The translations under genes and the position numbers were made by a program. From an uncultured Bacteroidota bacterium (GTDB lineage: Bacteria; Bacteroidota; Bacteroidia; Chitinophagales; LD1), in contig CALAYL010000059.1 in assembly GCA_937894725.1 (NCBI GenBank), positions 1 to 29,832 of the forward strand: a stretch of 29,832 nt of DNA. The letters run 5' to 3'. Within the stretch, counting starts at the first letter, position 1, and every line of letters starts with the position of its first letter. The notes below the pieces were generated by a model, which saw nothing but the letters and a program-made list of their open reading frames with translations, ran no database searches and was not told the DNA's origin. Shown here piece after piece: positions 15,150 to 23,153 of the stretch.

Positions 15150-16418
15150 TTACACTCTTTTAAAGATAGATTTTAAAATGCTGTTGATAAAAAACCAATC
15201 TTCTTTTTTGGGTAAAAGGATTTTGAAAGATTGTTGTGTACTTCTTAGATAATCGAAGGTGAGTAAAAAAGATGAAATCATAAATGAAACACTAGCCGCT
15301 GCTGCTGCACCTGAAAAAAAGTAAGTTGGTATCCATACAAAAGCGGCTATAACCAAACCTGCGAAACTTACTGTATTTATCATAATCAGCTTTCGATACT
15401 GCCCTATTCCTAAATAATAACTCTGGAAAACAAGATAAAAATTGTACACAATAACACCTGGTATATACCATTTTAAACTTTTGTTGATACCTACATAATA
15501 GCTGCCGAAAAGGAAATGATATACTACATCGGGTAAAAAATAAAGTATCATACAAGTTAAAAAAGTAATCAAAGCGGCTAGCTTAGCAAAACTATTGAGC
15601 AATACGACATTAGACAGTACATCCAATTTTGACGATATAGATGAGTAAAAAATAGACTGGGTAGATCGAGCAAAAATCCAGGCTACTTCAAATAAGGATA
15701 CGCCCACAGAAAAATAACCTAGATCTGTTTTGTTTTGAATAAAAAGGAGGAGGTAGAAATAAAAACGTAAGTTAAGTAGCTGTAAAAATTCGACCAACTG
15801 AAACCCAAACCCAATTTTAAAAAGACTGAAATCAAATTGTCTTTCTTCTTTGTTAATTACAGCACTTTCATAGGCAAAAAGCACATACAGGCTCAATCCA
15901 AAAGTAAACAAAACACCTAGCAATACCGCATAATAATATTGAAGTAAGCTTTGCATATCGAGTAAAAAGAAAAAAACCAAAGACGATGCTAAGGTCATTA
16001 ACACGGGTAATGTTTGAAAAAGATTATACAACCGTATATTGTTTTGAGCTAGGAATACAGCAGAATGAACACTCAAAAGTGAGCTCAATAAACTGATTAG
16101 CACAATAAACAATCTATCGGTAAGACTGTAAAAATGGAATCCACTTAAAAACAAAAAACTGACAACACAGACTACAAATGCCCATAAATAAGCGGAATAT
16201 AACATCGAAAAAATATTTTTTCGATGAAAAAGATAAACAAACGACTGTCCTCCTACTAGACTACAAAAAAATACGACAAACGACACTGTAGTATGAAGTA
16301 AAGTAGCCTCCCCCTTGGCAGTTGGACCAAGATATTTAGCTACTATCAAAACCAATAAAAAATTGGAGATAGCAGAAACTAAACGAACTATGGATGTTTT
16401 TAAAATGCTCTTTTGCAA
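15150..16418 (-). CDS. Wzx/RfbX-like polysaccharide flippase (MOP superfamily)
   Basis: 422 residues with roughly 12 hydrophobic segments. The N-terminus (SIVRLVSAISNFLLVLIVAKYLGPTAKGEA, about 9-38, written here only to locate it) has the family pattern 'R..s...nf...ii.a.yLGp..kGe'. Such proteins flip lipid-linked oligosaccharide repeat units from the cytoplasmic to the periplasmic face. The start is awkward: the first codon would be TTG at 16416-16418, which coincides with a perfect -7 promoter box, and no in-frame ATG lies near the conserved N-terminus. A non-ATG start such as ATT a few codons in is possible. It could head a transcript continuing into purL. A divergent membrane protein gene lies upstream. 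Confidence 0.8.
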   Translation of the reverse strand: MQKSILKTSIVRLVSAISNFLLVLIVAKYLGPTAKGEATLLHTTVSFVVFFCSLVGGQSFVYLFHRKNIFSMLYSAYLWAFVVCVVSFLFLSGFHFYSLTDRLFIVLISLLSSLLSVHSAVFLAQNNIRLYNLFQTLPVLMTLASSLVFFFLLDMQSLLQYYYAVLLGVLFTFGLSLYVLFAYESAVINKEERQFDFSLFKIGFGFQLVEFLQLLNLRFYFYLLLFIQNKTDLGYFSVGVSLFEVAWIFARSTQSIFYSSISSKLDVLSNVVLLNSFAKLAALITFLTCMILYFLPDVVYHFLFGSYYVGINKSLKWYIPGVIVYNFYLVFQSYYLGIGQYRKLIMINTVSFAGLVIAAFVWIPTYFFSGAAAAASVSFMISSFLLTFDYLRSTQQSFKILLPKKEDWFFINSILKSIFKRV

Positions 16419-16423
16419 AGTTA
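16416..16423 (-). promoter_or_regulatory. Bacteroidota -7 box TAACTTTG upstream of or within the flippase start
   Basis: TAACTTTG on the minus strand is an exact TAnnTTTG. A TTTG-type -33 element sits about 24 bases upstream, slightly long. Its last three bases are the only near-N-terminal start-like codon of the flippase. Confidence 0.4.
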
Positions 16424-16472
16424 TTTTGTAGTTTCGGCTGAAAGTTACAAATCCATAATCGTATTCAAAACG

Positions 16473-17729
16473 ATGACCTATCTACTCTTTGCTTTCCAAC
16501 TCGGCATCATCGTACTTATTATACGATATCTCTCCTTTTTTCAGCAAGCTAGTTTATCACTATTTGAACGATTAGTTTTCTTTGGCATCAAGGTTTTGTT
16601 TGGTTTTTTACTGATAGCGGTATATACCCAATTTTACCCTCAGCGCAATTTGGCAGATGTGTTTAAGTACTTTGATGATGCCAACATAATATTTCAAAAT
16701 GCCCAGACTGATTCGTTGTCTTTGATTCATTTTATCACTGGTATAGGCTTTGAGCGAAATAGCCCTGAATCTAACACCCTGCTTCAATACACACATCATA
16801 TAGATAAAAAAGGAGCTGGGCTTCTAGAAGCAAATCATTTGTTGATTATTCGACTCCACCTACTATTGCGCTACATTTCCAATGGCAGCATATATATACA
16901 CAGTCTTTGGTTTTCATTTTTCTCATTTACTGGCTGTGTGGCTTTATATCGTAAATTTGTACCTTTTTTTGAAAAAAGAAAATGGCTACTCAAAGTACCA
17001 TTATTCCTACTCCCATCTCTTCTTTTTTGGGGAAGTGGATTGCTAAAGGAAAGTATTGTCTTGCTCTGTGTAGGGGGTATTATTTACCAATTAGATTTTG
17101 ATTGTTTAAAAAATTGGCGCTATTCAAAAATCGCTATTGTTTTGCTTTTTTCTACACTTCTATGGTTCATCAAACCTTATATAGCGTTAAGCTTTGGGAT
17201 AGCCTATCTTTTTACGTATCTCTATCCATCTCGATTTAAATGGCTATTAGTCATTTTACCTATCAGCTTTATACTTTTTGGCAATACGATTGCCAATTCG
17301 CTAATAGCTAAACGAAATGAATATACCCGTCTAGCCATCAGTGTAAATGCGGGCAGCATACTCGATACTACCTTATATAAAGAAGAAGGGATGCTTGGAC
17401 TTGCAAAATTAAGCCCTAGTTTCTTTAAAGCTTTATTGCTATCGCCTCTGTCTTATAGTCCAACTCAAAAAAGCGAAATTCCCTTTAGTATTGAAAATCT
17501 TTTGTTTTTGATATTGCTTTTATATTTATCAGTGAATGCTTTTAGTAAGAAAATCACCTTACCTAAGACGATGGTCTTCATTATTATTTTTGCTCTACTC
17601 CAGTTAATTGTTATTGGCTTTTCTATTCCTGTGGTGGGTGCTATTGTTCGCTATAAAATCACAGCCATGCCATTTTTATGGATTTCTGTTGTCTATACTA
17701 TTAATTTAATAATTTATAAATGTGAATAA
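16473..17729 (+). CDS. Polytopic membrane protein, possible Wzy-like polysaccharide polymerase
   Basis: 418 residues from the ATG at 16473 (a TTG at 16413 would overlap the divergent flippase gene and its promoter). About ten hydrophobic segments are spread over the length, with a larger non-membrane loop near residues 55-125 (NLADVFKYFDDANIIF). The segment LPSLLFWGSGLLKESIVL resembles membrane proteins of surface-glycan loci that I believe to be polymerase-like, but no diagnostic residue is visible. Its divergent pairing with a Wzx-like flippase suggests joint work in surface polysaccharide or glycolipid assembly (inference). No glycosyltransferases are in view. Confidence 0.75.
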   Translation: MTYLLFAFQLGIIVLIIRYLSFFQQASLSLFERLVFFGIKVLFGFLLIAVYTQFYPQRNLADVFKYFDDANIIFQNAQTDSLSLIHFITGIGFERNSPESNTLLQYTHHIDKKGAGLLEANHLLIIRLHLLLRYISNGSIYIHSLWFSFFSFTGCVALYRKFVPFFEKRKWLLKVPLFLLPSLLFWGSGLLKESIVLLCVGGIIYQLDFDCLKNWRYSKIAIVLLFSTLLWFIKPYIALSFGIAYLFTYLYPSRFKWLLVILPISFILFGNTIANSLIAKRNEYTRLAISVNAGSILDTTLYKEEGMLGLAKLSPSFFKALLLSPLSYSPTQKSEIPFSIENLLFLILLLYLSVNAFSKKITLPKTMVFIIIFALLQLIVIGFSIPVVGAIVRYKITAMPFLWISVVYTINLIIYKCE

Positions 17730-17806
17730 TTTATACTAAAAATTGTAATTTTTCAACATTTAGAATAAAAAACACGCCAAATACTACCTTTTTATATTCC
17801 AAAATG

Positions 17807-17814
17807 TACCTTTA
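17807..17814 (+). promoter_or_regulatory. Candidate -7 element of glnN
   Basis: TACCTTTA matches TAnnTTTR and lies 23 bases before the preferred glnN ATG. No clean TTTG -33 partner is visible at the right distance. If it is real, an upstream in-frame ATG at 17804 lies before the transcription start and cannot be used. Confidence 0.3.
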
Positions 17815-17836
17815 CATGCATAAAACAAAAATATTT

Positions 17837-20029
17837 ATGTCAAATCAAAGAAAACGTGCTATTGAAACTATTTTAAATAGAGAAATAATATCTCCAAAAG
17901 CACACTCTACAAAAATTACAGATTACTACGCATCCAATGTGTTTAACGACACTTCGATGTGCGAGTACTTATCGGCCGATGCATACAAGGCGGTAAAAGA
18001 AGCGATGCACTCAAGCAAAAAGATAAGCAGAGAGATAGCTGACTCTGTAGCTGCTGGTATGAAATCGTGGGCACTTGCCAAAGGCGCAAACTCTTATACA
18101 CACTGGTTTCAGCCACTCACTGGGCTCACTGCCGAAAAACACGATACCTTTTTCACTCCAAAAGGTGATGGCGCTATAGAAGCCTTTGGTGGAGATGCAT
18201 TAGTTCAACAAGAACCAGATGCTTCCTCGTTTCCATCGGGAGGTATCAGAGCTACATTCGAAGCCAGAGGTTACACCGCTTGGGATCCAGGCAGCCCTGC
18301 ATTTATCATGGAGATAGGCGAGGGCAAAACGCTCTGTATCCCTACTATATTCATATCTTACACAGGTGAAACATTAGATTATAAAGCACCATTATTAAAA
18401 TCTACTGCTTTTTTAGAGCAAGCTGCGCTGCCTGTGGTTCATTTGTTTGATAAGGATGTTACGAAAGTAACCGCTACGCTTGGTTGGGAGCAAGAATATT
18501 TTGTAATAGATGAGGCATTATATTTCGCTCGACCAGATTTAATGTTTACTGGCCGTACACTCATAGGACACTCACCAGCCAAGGGGCAACAACTTGAAGA
18601 TCACTATTTTGGCACAATTCCTGAAAGAGTTTATGCTTTCATGCTTGATCTAGAATTAGAATGTCATAAACTGGGCATACCGATCCGTACTCGACACAAT
18701 GAGGTAGCGCCCTCTCAATTTGAATGTGCTCCTATGTTTGAGGAGGTAACCATAGCAGTTGATCACAATCAATTATTGATGGACTTGATGGAGCGAGTAG
18801 CTCGCAGACATAAGCTCAAAGTGCTATTACATGAAAAACCCTTTGCCGGAGTGAACGGGAGTGGCAAACACAACAACTGGAGTATGAGTACCGACACTGG
18901 AAAAAACCTCCTTTCTCCAGGCAAAACACCTAAAACAAACTTGTTGTTTTTGACCATTTTTGTAAATGTGTTGAAAGCCGTGCATGAACATGCAGATCTA
19001 CTCAGAGCCTCGATTGCATCGGCAAATAATGACCACCGTCTAGGCGCAAATGAAGCCCCTCCAGCTATCATTTCTGCATTTATAGGCTCATACATGAGCA
19101 GCGCATTAAATGAAATCGAAAAGCGTGTTGCCAAAGGCAAATATGATGAATTGTCCAATGCCAATTTAAAACTTGATATCCATAATAAGATACCAGATGT
19201 AATGCTCGACAATACAGATAGAAACAGAACCTCCCCTTTTGCATTTACGGGAAACAAATTTGAGTTTAGAGCCGTTGGTTCTACTGCCAACTGCGCTCAG
19301 CCTATGATTGTGATGAATGCAATTATGGGTAATCAACTTCTTGATTTCAAAGCTACTGTAGATAAAAAAATGAAAGAAGGTGAGTCGAAAGAAGGCGCCA
19401 TTATGCGAGTCATAAGAGAATACATTACCGAATCAAAAAATATTGTATTTGAAGGAGACGGTTACTCTGAAGCATGGGAAAAAGAAGCAAAAAAACGTGG
19501 TCTAAACAACGTAAAAACAACTCCGTATGCGCTAGATTTTTACACTTCCAAAAAAGCAAAAGAGCTTTTCAAAAAATGCGGTATCTACACAGAACGTGAA
19601 CTTGAAGCACGATACGAAATCTTAAATCACAGCTATATACTCAAAATAGATATCGAGGCAAAAATATTGATAGAGCTTGCTACTAGCAATGTACTTCCTG
19701 TAGCGATTGAATATATGAATAAGTTGATTACTAACGTAAATGGACTAAAAGAAGCTGGACTACCCGCATCTGCTATCAAAGCACAGAAAGATGTACTCAC
19801 CCAAGTAGCATCTCATTTAAACAAACTCAGCGATGCTATTGACAAATTAAAAGCAGCTAACAATGTAGCCCATCTTGCAAAAACCACCTCTCTTCAAGCT
19901 AAAGCCTATTGTGATAAAGTAAAACCTCTTTTTGATGAGGTGCGCAAACATTGCGATGCACTCGAACTATTGATAGATGATTCGCTTTGGACATTACCTA
20001 AATATAGAGAAATACTATATGTCAGATAA
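17837..20029 (+). CDS. glnN: Glutamine synthetase type III (GSIII)
   Basis: 730 residues from the ATG at 17837, which begins MSNQRKRAIETI and gives the normal GSIII length; an in-frame ATG at 17804 would add 11 residues. Motifs (numbered from 17837): GWEQEYF about 216-222, RTRHNEVAPSQFE about 284-296, NGSGKHNNWS about 340-349, and NRTSPFAFTGNKFEFRAVGS further on, which carry the glutamate, ammonium and ATP/metal sites. It makes glutamine from glutamate and ammonia. GSIII is a dodecamer characteristic of Bacteroidota and a few other groups. It is monocistronic with its own terminator. No PII or NtrC gene is nearby. Confidence 0.96.
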   Translation: MSNQRKRAIETILNREIISPKAHSTKITDYYASNVFNDTSMCEYLSADAYKAVKEAMHSSKKISREIADSVAAGMKSWALAKGANSYTHWFQPLTGLTAEKHDTFFTPKGDGAIEAFGGDALVQQEPDASSFPSGGIRATFEARGYTAWDPGSPAFIMEIGEGKTLCIPTIFISYTGETLDYKAPLLKSTAFLEQAALPVVHLFDKDVTKVTATLGWEQEYFVIDEALYFARPDLMFTGRTLIGHSPAKGQQLEDHYFGTIPERVYAFMLDLELECHKLGIPIRTRHNEVAPSQFECAPMFEEVTIAVDHNQLLMDLMERVARRHKLKVLLHEKPFAGVNGSGKHNNWSMSTDTGKNLLSPGKTPKTNLLFLTIFVNVLKAVHEHADLLRASIASANNDHRLGANEAPPAIISAFIGSYMSSALNEIEKRVAKGKYDELSNANLKLDIHNKIPDVMLDNTDRNRTSPFAFTGNKFEFRAVGSTANCAQPMIVMNAIMGNQLLDFKATVDKKMKEGESKEGAIMRVIREYITESKNIVFEGDGYSEAWEKEAKKRGLNNVKTTPYALDFYTSKKAKELFKKCGIYTERELEARYEILNHSYILKIDIEAKILIELATSNVLPVAIEYMNKLITNVNGLKEAGLPASAIKAQKDVLTQVASHLNKLSDAIDKLKAANNVAHLAKTTSLQAKAYCDKVKPLFDEVRKHCDALELLIDDSLWTLPKYREILYVR

Positions 20030-20046
20030 AAAAACAATTTCTTTGC

Positions 20047-20072
20047 AAGGTAGCTTCGGCTACCTTTTTTTA
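20047..20072 (+). terminator. Rho-independent terminator of glnN (UUCG tetraloop)
   Basis: AAGGTAGC (20047-20054), loop TTCG, GCTACCTT (20059-20066), then a run of T. A textbook stable hairpin 18 bases after the glnN stop. Confidence 0.92.
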
Positions 20073-20163
20073 TATCCTTAAGTCCATTAATATAGACGGT
20101 AGATGCAATGTACACATACTTCGATATTATTGAAAAGAAATTTAGTTGTACTTTCAGTTTCAA

Positions 20164-21042
20164 ATGAAAGAAAAAATCGCCCATTTTATAAGCTATATCC
20201 AAAACGAAAAACGCTATTCACCCAATACGGTGCTTGCCTATCAAAAAGATTTGGAACAGTTTGTTCTATACCTGGATGAAGAGTATGAAATCAACGAGAT
20301 AGCCCTAGTCAAACATCCCCATGTCCGCAACTGGATGGTGAATTTGATGAATCAAAAAATAACACCTCGCTCTATAAATCGGAAAATATCTTCGCTCAAA
20401 TCATTTTTCAAATACATGATACGAGATGGTCAACTCGACAAAAATCCAATGACGAAAGTTATTTCACCAAAAACGAGTAAAAAACTACCTGTATTTGTAG
20501 AAGAAAAGCATCTCGAAGTCTTGTCAAACGAAACTATAGCCGAAGATGATTTTGAAGGCAATAGAAATCAGCTTTTAATAAACGTGCTCTATGCCACTGG
20601 GATGAGAAGAACAGAGCTACTACAGATAAAAAACACCGACATAGACAGCTATCAAGGACAGATAAAGGTACTGGGAAAGGGTAAAAAAGAACGTCTTATA
20701 CCACTCCCAAATTTATTGTTACTACAAATACAATCATTTAAGCAATTAAAGGAAAATATATCTAGCGAATATTTGTTTTGTCAACTAGATGGTACTCCAC
20801 TGCTCCCCCACCAAGCCTATCGCATCGTAAAAAAAGAACTCTCCAAAGTTACTACCTTGGCCAAACGCAGTCCACATGTGCTAAGGCATTCATTTGCCAC
20901 ACACTTACTCAACAATGGTGCAGACATCAACGCGGTGAAAGAACTATTAGGGCATTCAAGTTTGGCTGCGACACAAGTTTATACTCACAATACTATAGAG
21001 AAACTAAAAAACGTATATAAGCAAGCCCACCCAAGGGGATAG
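20164..21042 (+). CDS. xerC: Tyrosine recombinase, XerC type
   Basis: 292 residues from the ATG at 20164 (a TTG at 20146 is in frame but less likely). The N-terminal SAM-like core-binding domain covers about 1-90 (KRYSPNTVLAYQKDLEQF). The catalytic domain has R148 in TGMRRTELL, K in LGKGKKER, H238 and R241 in SPHVLRHSFATHLL, H264 in ELLGHSSLAATQVYTH and nucleophile Y273. This is the size and form of chromosomal Xer recombinases that resolve replichore dimers at dif, rather than phage integrases. Its place beside hpf, tRNAs and tuf, a neighbourhood I associate with Bacteroidota, supports a housekeeping role. No dif site was recognised in the window. Confidence 0.9.
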   Translation: MKEKIAHFISYIQNEKRYSPNTVLAYQKDLEQFVLYLDEEYEINEIALVKHPHVRNWMVNLMNQKITPRSINRKISSLKSFFKYMIRDGQLDKNPMTKVISPKTSKKLPVFVEEKHLEVLSNETIAEDDFEGNRNQLLINVLYATGMRRTELLQIKNTDIDSYQGQIKVLGKGKKERLIPLPNLLLLQIQSFKQLKENISSEYLFCQLDGTPLLPHQAYRIVKKELSKVTTLAKRSPHVLRHSFATHLLNNGADINAVKELLGHSSLAATQVYTHNTIEKLKNVYKQAHPRG

Positions 21043-21108
21043 TCTATTCAACTTTAGCTACACTAAAAACCGCGTCCTTTTTACTTCATTTACATCTGCT
21101 CTCTACGC

Positions 21109-22092
21109 ATGAAAACGCACAATCGCAATCTTCCATTTATTAAAGAAAACTGGTCGGGCAATCCCATCACCAAAAGCAGTCGCTATCGAAATATTGAATT
21201 TCCTTTTTTGCCAAAATTAAAAGACGTAATCAAATGGCAAACAGACTCAAAGCCTTTTAAAGCAGAAAAAAAAGCAAATCAAGTCGATATAAGAGTAAAT
21301 ACTCAAGGGGAATTTTTAAACACTAAAAAGGACGGTATTTGTTGGCTCGGACATGCCAGCTTTTTGATACGAATTGACGGACAAGTTTTACTAACCGACC
21401 CTGTTTTTGACTCTCCTTCGTTTTTGATGAAACGATTTAGTGCCCTACCTTTTTTGCCCTCAGATATAGGCAAAATCGATTATTTGCTTATATCGCACGA
21501 TCATCGAGACCATTTAGACATAGACAGCCTCAAAACAATTTCTATTCAAAACCCCAAAATCAAAACACTTACTGGCTTAGGCATAGAAAACACCATTAGA
21601 GCCGCACTACCCAATGCACAGATTCAAGAAGCTGGTTGGTATCAAGAGTATAGAAGCGATGATTTGGCTATTTATTATTTACCTTCTCGCCATTGGGGCA
21701 GACGCTTTTTGACAGATACCAATACCCGACTCTGGGGTGCATTTATTGTGAAAAGCAAAGATAAAACCATCTATTTTGGGGGGGACTCAGGCTATGGCAG
21801 CCATTTCGAAGAAGTCAAAATACTTTTTGGGCAAATAGACATAGCCATATTAGGCATCGGAGCCTATATGCCCGAATGGTTTATGGGACCAAGCCACACT
21901 TCACCAAAAGACGCACTCCAGGCTGCGCAAGACCTAGGTTGCAAAAAACTTCTACCGATGCATCACAGTACTTTTGACCTAGCCGATGAACCTATGCATA
22001 TGCCCCAAACAGAGCTTATGCAGCTATACCAAAACAATAAATTCGACTTCGAAATTCTTAATCCACTCATAGGTGATATGCAATATTTGTAA
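21109..22092 (+). CDS. Metallo-beta-lactamase-fold hydrolase (NAPE-PLD/UlaG-like)
   Basis: 327 residues. GHASFLIRIDGQVLLTDPVF (81-100) and the metal motif HDHRDH (H130, H132, D134, H135) are followed by further ligands H195, D226 (GGDSGYG) and H285 (PMHHSTF). WLGHAS and SRHWGRR with GAYMPEWFM match the group related to N-acyl-phosphatidylethanolamine phospholipase D. A Zn-dependent phosphodiesterase or lactonase reaction is expected; the substrate is unknown. There is no signal peptide, so it is cytoplasmic. It sits between xerC and hpf on the same strand, 66 bases after xerC. Confidence 0.88.
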   Translation: MKTHNRNLPFIKENWSGNPITKSSRYRNIEFPFLPKLKDVIKWQTDSKPFKAEKKANQVDIRVNTQGEFLNTKKDGICWLGHASFLIRIDGQVLLTDPVFDSPSFLMKRFSALPFLPSDIGKIDYLLISHDHRDHLDIDSLKTISIQNPKIKTLTGLGIENTIRAALPNAQIQEAGWYQEYRSDDLAIYYLPSRHWGRRFLTDTNTRLWGAFIVKSKDKTIYFGGDSGYGSHFEEVKILFGQIDIAILGIGAYMPEWFMGPSHTSPKDALQAAQDLGCKKLLPMHHSTFDLADEPMHMPQTELMQLYQNNKFDFEILNPLIGDMQYL

Positions 22093-22173
22093 AAAACGAG
22101 TTGCCCACTTTTTAATTACTGAAGAATTACTAACTTTATTAAAACGTATTATTTAACCCAAAAACCGTAAATC

Positions 22174-22473
22174 ATGAACGTTAAAATCAATGCCGTAGGA
22201 TTCGTAGCTGATGTAAAACTAAAAGACTTACTCACTTCCAAGCTCGACAAGCTCAACACCTTTTTTGACAACATCATCGATACCGAAGTCTTTCTCAAGT
22301 TAGATAGCAACCAAACAGTTAAGGACAAAATCATAGAGTTGAAAGTGCATATTCCTGGAAAAACACTTTTTGTTTCAGAGACCACAAAAAGCTTTGAAGA
22401 AAGTCTTGATTTAGCAATAGACGTGATGTCTCGCCAAATCAAAAAAGAAAAAGAAAAAATGAAAGCACACTAA
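22174..22473 (+). CDS. hpf: Ribosome hibernation-promoting factor (short HPF/RaiA family)
   Basis: 99 residues, the short form without the C-terminal dimerisation domain. It follows the fold pattern: MNVKINAVGF, DLLTSKLDKLNTFFDNI, VFLKLDS, IELKVHIPGKTLFVSE, KSFEESLDLAIDVMSRQIKKEKEK. Members bind the 30S decoding region and stabilise inactive ribosomes in stationary phase. It is immediately upstream of the tRNA-tuf operon; a terminator-like hairpin at 22518-22551 separates them. Confidence 0.9.
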   Translation: MNVKINAVGFVADVKLKDLLTSKLDKLNTFFDNIIDTEVFLKLDSNQTVKDKIIELKVHIPGKTLFVSETTKSFEESLDLAIDVMSRQIKKEKEKMKAH

Positions 22474-22486
22474 ATTTTAAAAAAAA

Positions 22487-22517
22487 TTTGTTTGATAATT
22501 TTTTTTGCCTAATATTG
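22487..22517 (+). promoter_or_regulatory. Promoter of the tRNA-tuf operon
   Basis: TTTG at 22487-22490, a 19-base spacer, then TAATATTG at 22510-22517. This is the Bacteroidota -33/-7 arrangement with one mismatch in the -7 box. Transcription would start about 40 bases before tRNA-Thr(TGT). Confidence 0.6.
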
Positions 22518-22551
22518 CGCTCTCTTTTGAAAAAAAGGGGGCGTTCTTTTT
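22518..22551 (+). terminator. Terminator-like hairpin between hpf and the tRNA operon
   Basis: CGCTCTCTTTT (22518-22528), loop GAAA, AAAAGGGGGCG (22533-22543): an 11-bp stem with two G-T pairs, followed by TTCTTTTT. It can end the hpf transcript. It directly follows the tRNA promoter -7 box, so part of it may also form in the tRNA leader. Confidence 0.6.
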
Positions 22552-22566
22552 GAAACTAAACAATAA

Positions 22567-22639
22567 GCCGAAGTAGCTCAGATGGTAGAGCTACTGATTT
22601 GTAATCAGTAGGTCGGGGGTTCGATTCCCTCCTTCGGCT
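22567..22639 (+). tRNA. tRNA-Thr (TGT)
   Basis: 73 bases. Acceptor GCCGAAG pairs with CTTCGGC; the anticodon arm ACTGA-TTTGTAA-TCAGT gives anticodon TGT; the T-loop is GTTCGATTC-like. Discriminator is T. CCA is not encoded at the 3' end (the next bases are CACCA). Confidence 0.97.
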
Positions 22640-22641
22640 CA

Positions 22642-22742
<101 letters not shown>

Positions 22743-22782
22743 CATATAATAAAATGCTATCTTTAGCACAAATTATAAAAAA

Positions 22783-22806
22783 CAAACATAATTAAACCTA
22801 TGTTTG
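22783..22806 (+). repeat. Hairpin in the tRNA-Tyr/tRNA-Gly spacer
   Basis: CAAACATA (22783-22790) pairs perfectly with TATGTTTG (22799-22806) over an 8-base loop. There is no T-tract, so it fits a processing element better than a terminator. Confidence 0.5.
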
Positions 22807-22831
22807 AGTTCTTTGTCAAGTAAAAAAACAA

Positions 22832-22904
22832 GCGGGAGTAGCTCATTTGGTAGAGCGATAGCCTTCCAAGCTATAGGTGGCCGGTTCGAGCCCGGTCTCC
22901 CGCT
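22832..22904 (+). tRNA. tRNA-Gly (TCC)
   Basis: 73 bases. Acceptor GCGGGAG pairs with CTCCCGC; the anticodon arm ATAGC-CTTCCAA-GCTAT gives TCC. Discriminator T; CCA is not encoded. Confidence 0.97.
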
Positions 22905-22907
22905 CAA

Positions 22908-22943
22908 GATCTTAAAAGAGTAATTTGGTTCTCTTTTAAGATC
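22908..22943 (+). repeat. Perfect 13-bp hairpin in the tRNA-Gly/tRNA-Thr spacer
   Basis: GATCTTAAAAGAG (22908-22920) and CTCTTTTAAGATC (22931-22943) pair without mismatch over a 10-base loop. An A-rich run, not a T-tract, follows. It is long enough for double-strand-specific processing, and it would isolate the upstream tRNAs from the tRNA-Thr/tuf part of the transcript. Confidence 0.7.
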
Positions 22944-23012
22944 GAAAAAAGAAAGTCGAGGTATATGAACTCTATACAAAAGAGAAAATTGCCAAACGAT
23001 GAGAGCCATCAA

Positions 23013-23084
<72 letters not shown>

Positions 23085-23153
23085 CAATCTGGAAAAAGTA
23101 ACATTTTTCGATAAAAAAACAATTTTAAAAACAACCAAAAAAAAACAATAGCA

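Noticed and set aside
17804..17836. Upstream ATG for glnN
   Set aside because: Adds 11 residues not typical for GSIII and overlaps a possible -7 element.
20164..21042. XerC-type gene as a phage or island integrase next to tRNAs
   Set aside because: Length and motif set are of chromosomal Xer, the gene is 1.5 kb from the tRNAs with housekeeping genes between, and no att duplication of a tRNA 3' end was seen.
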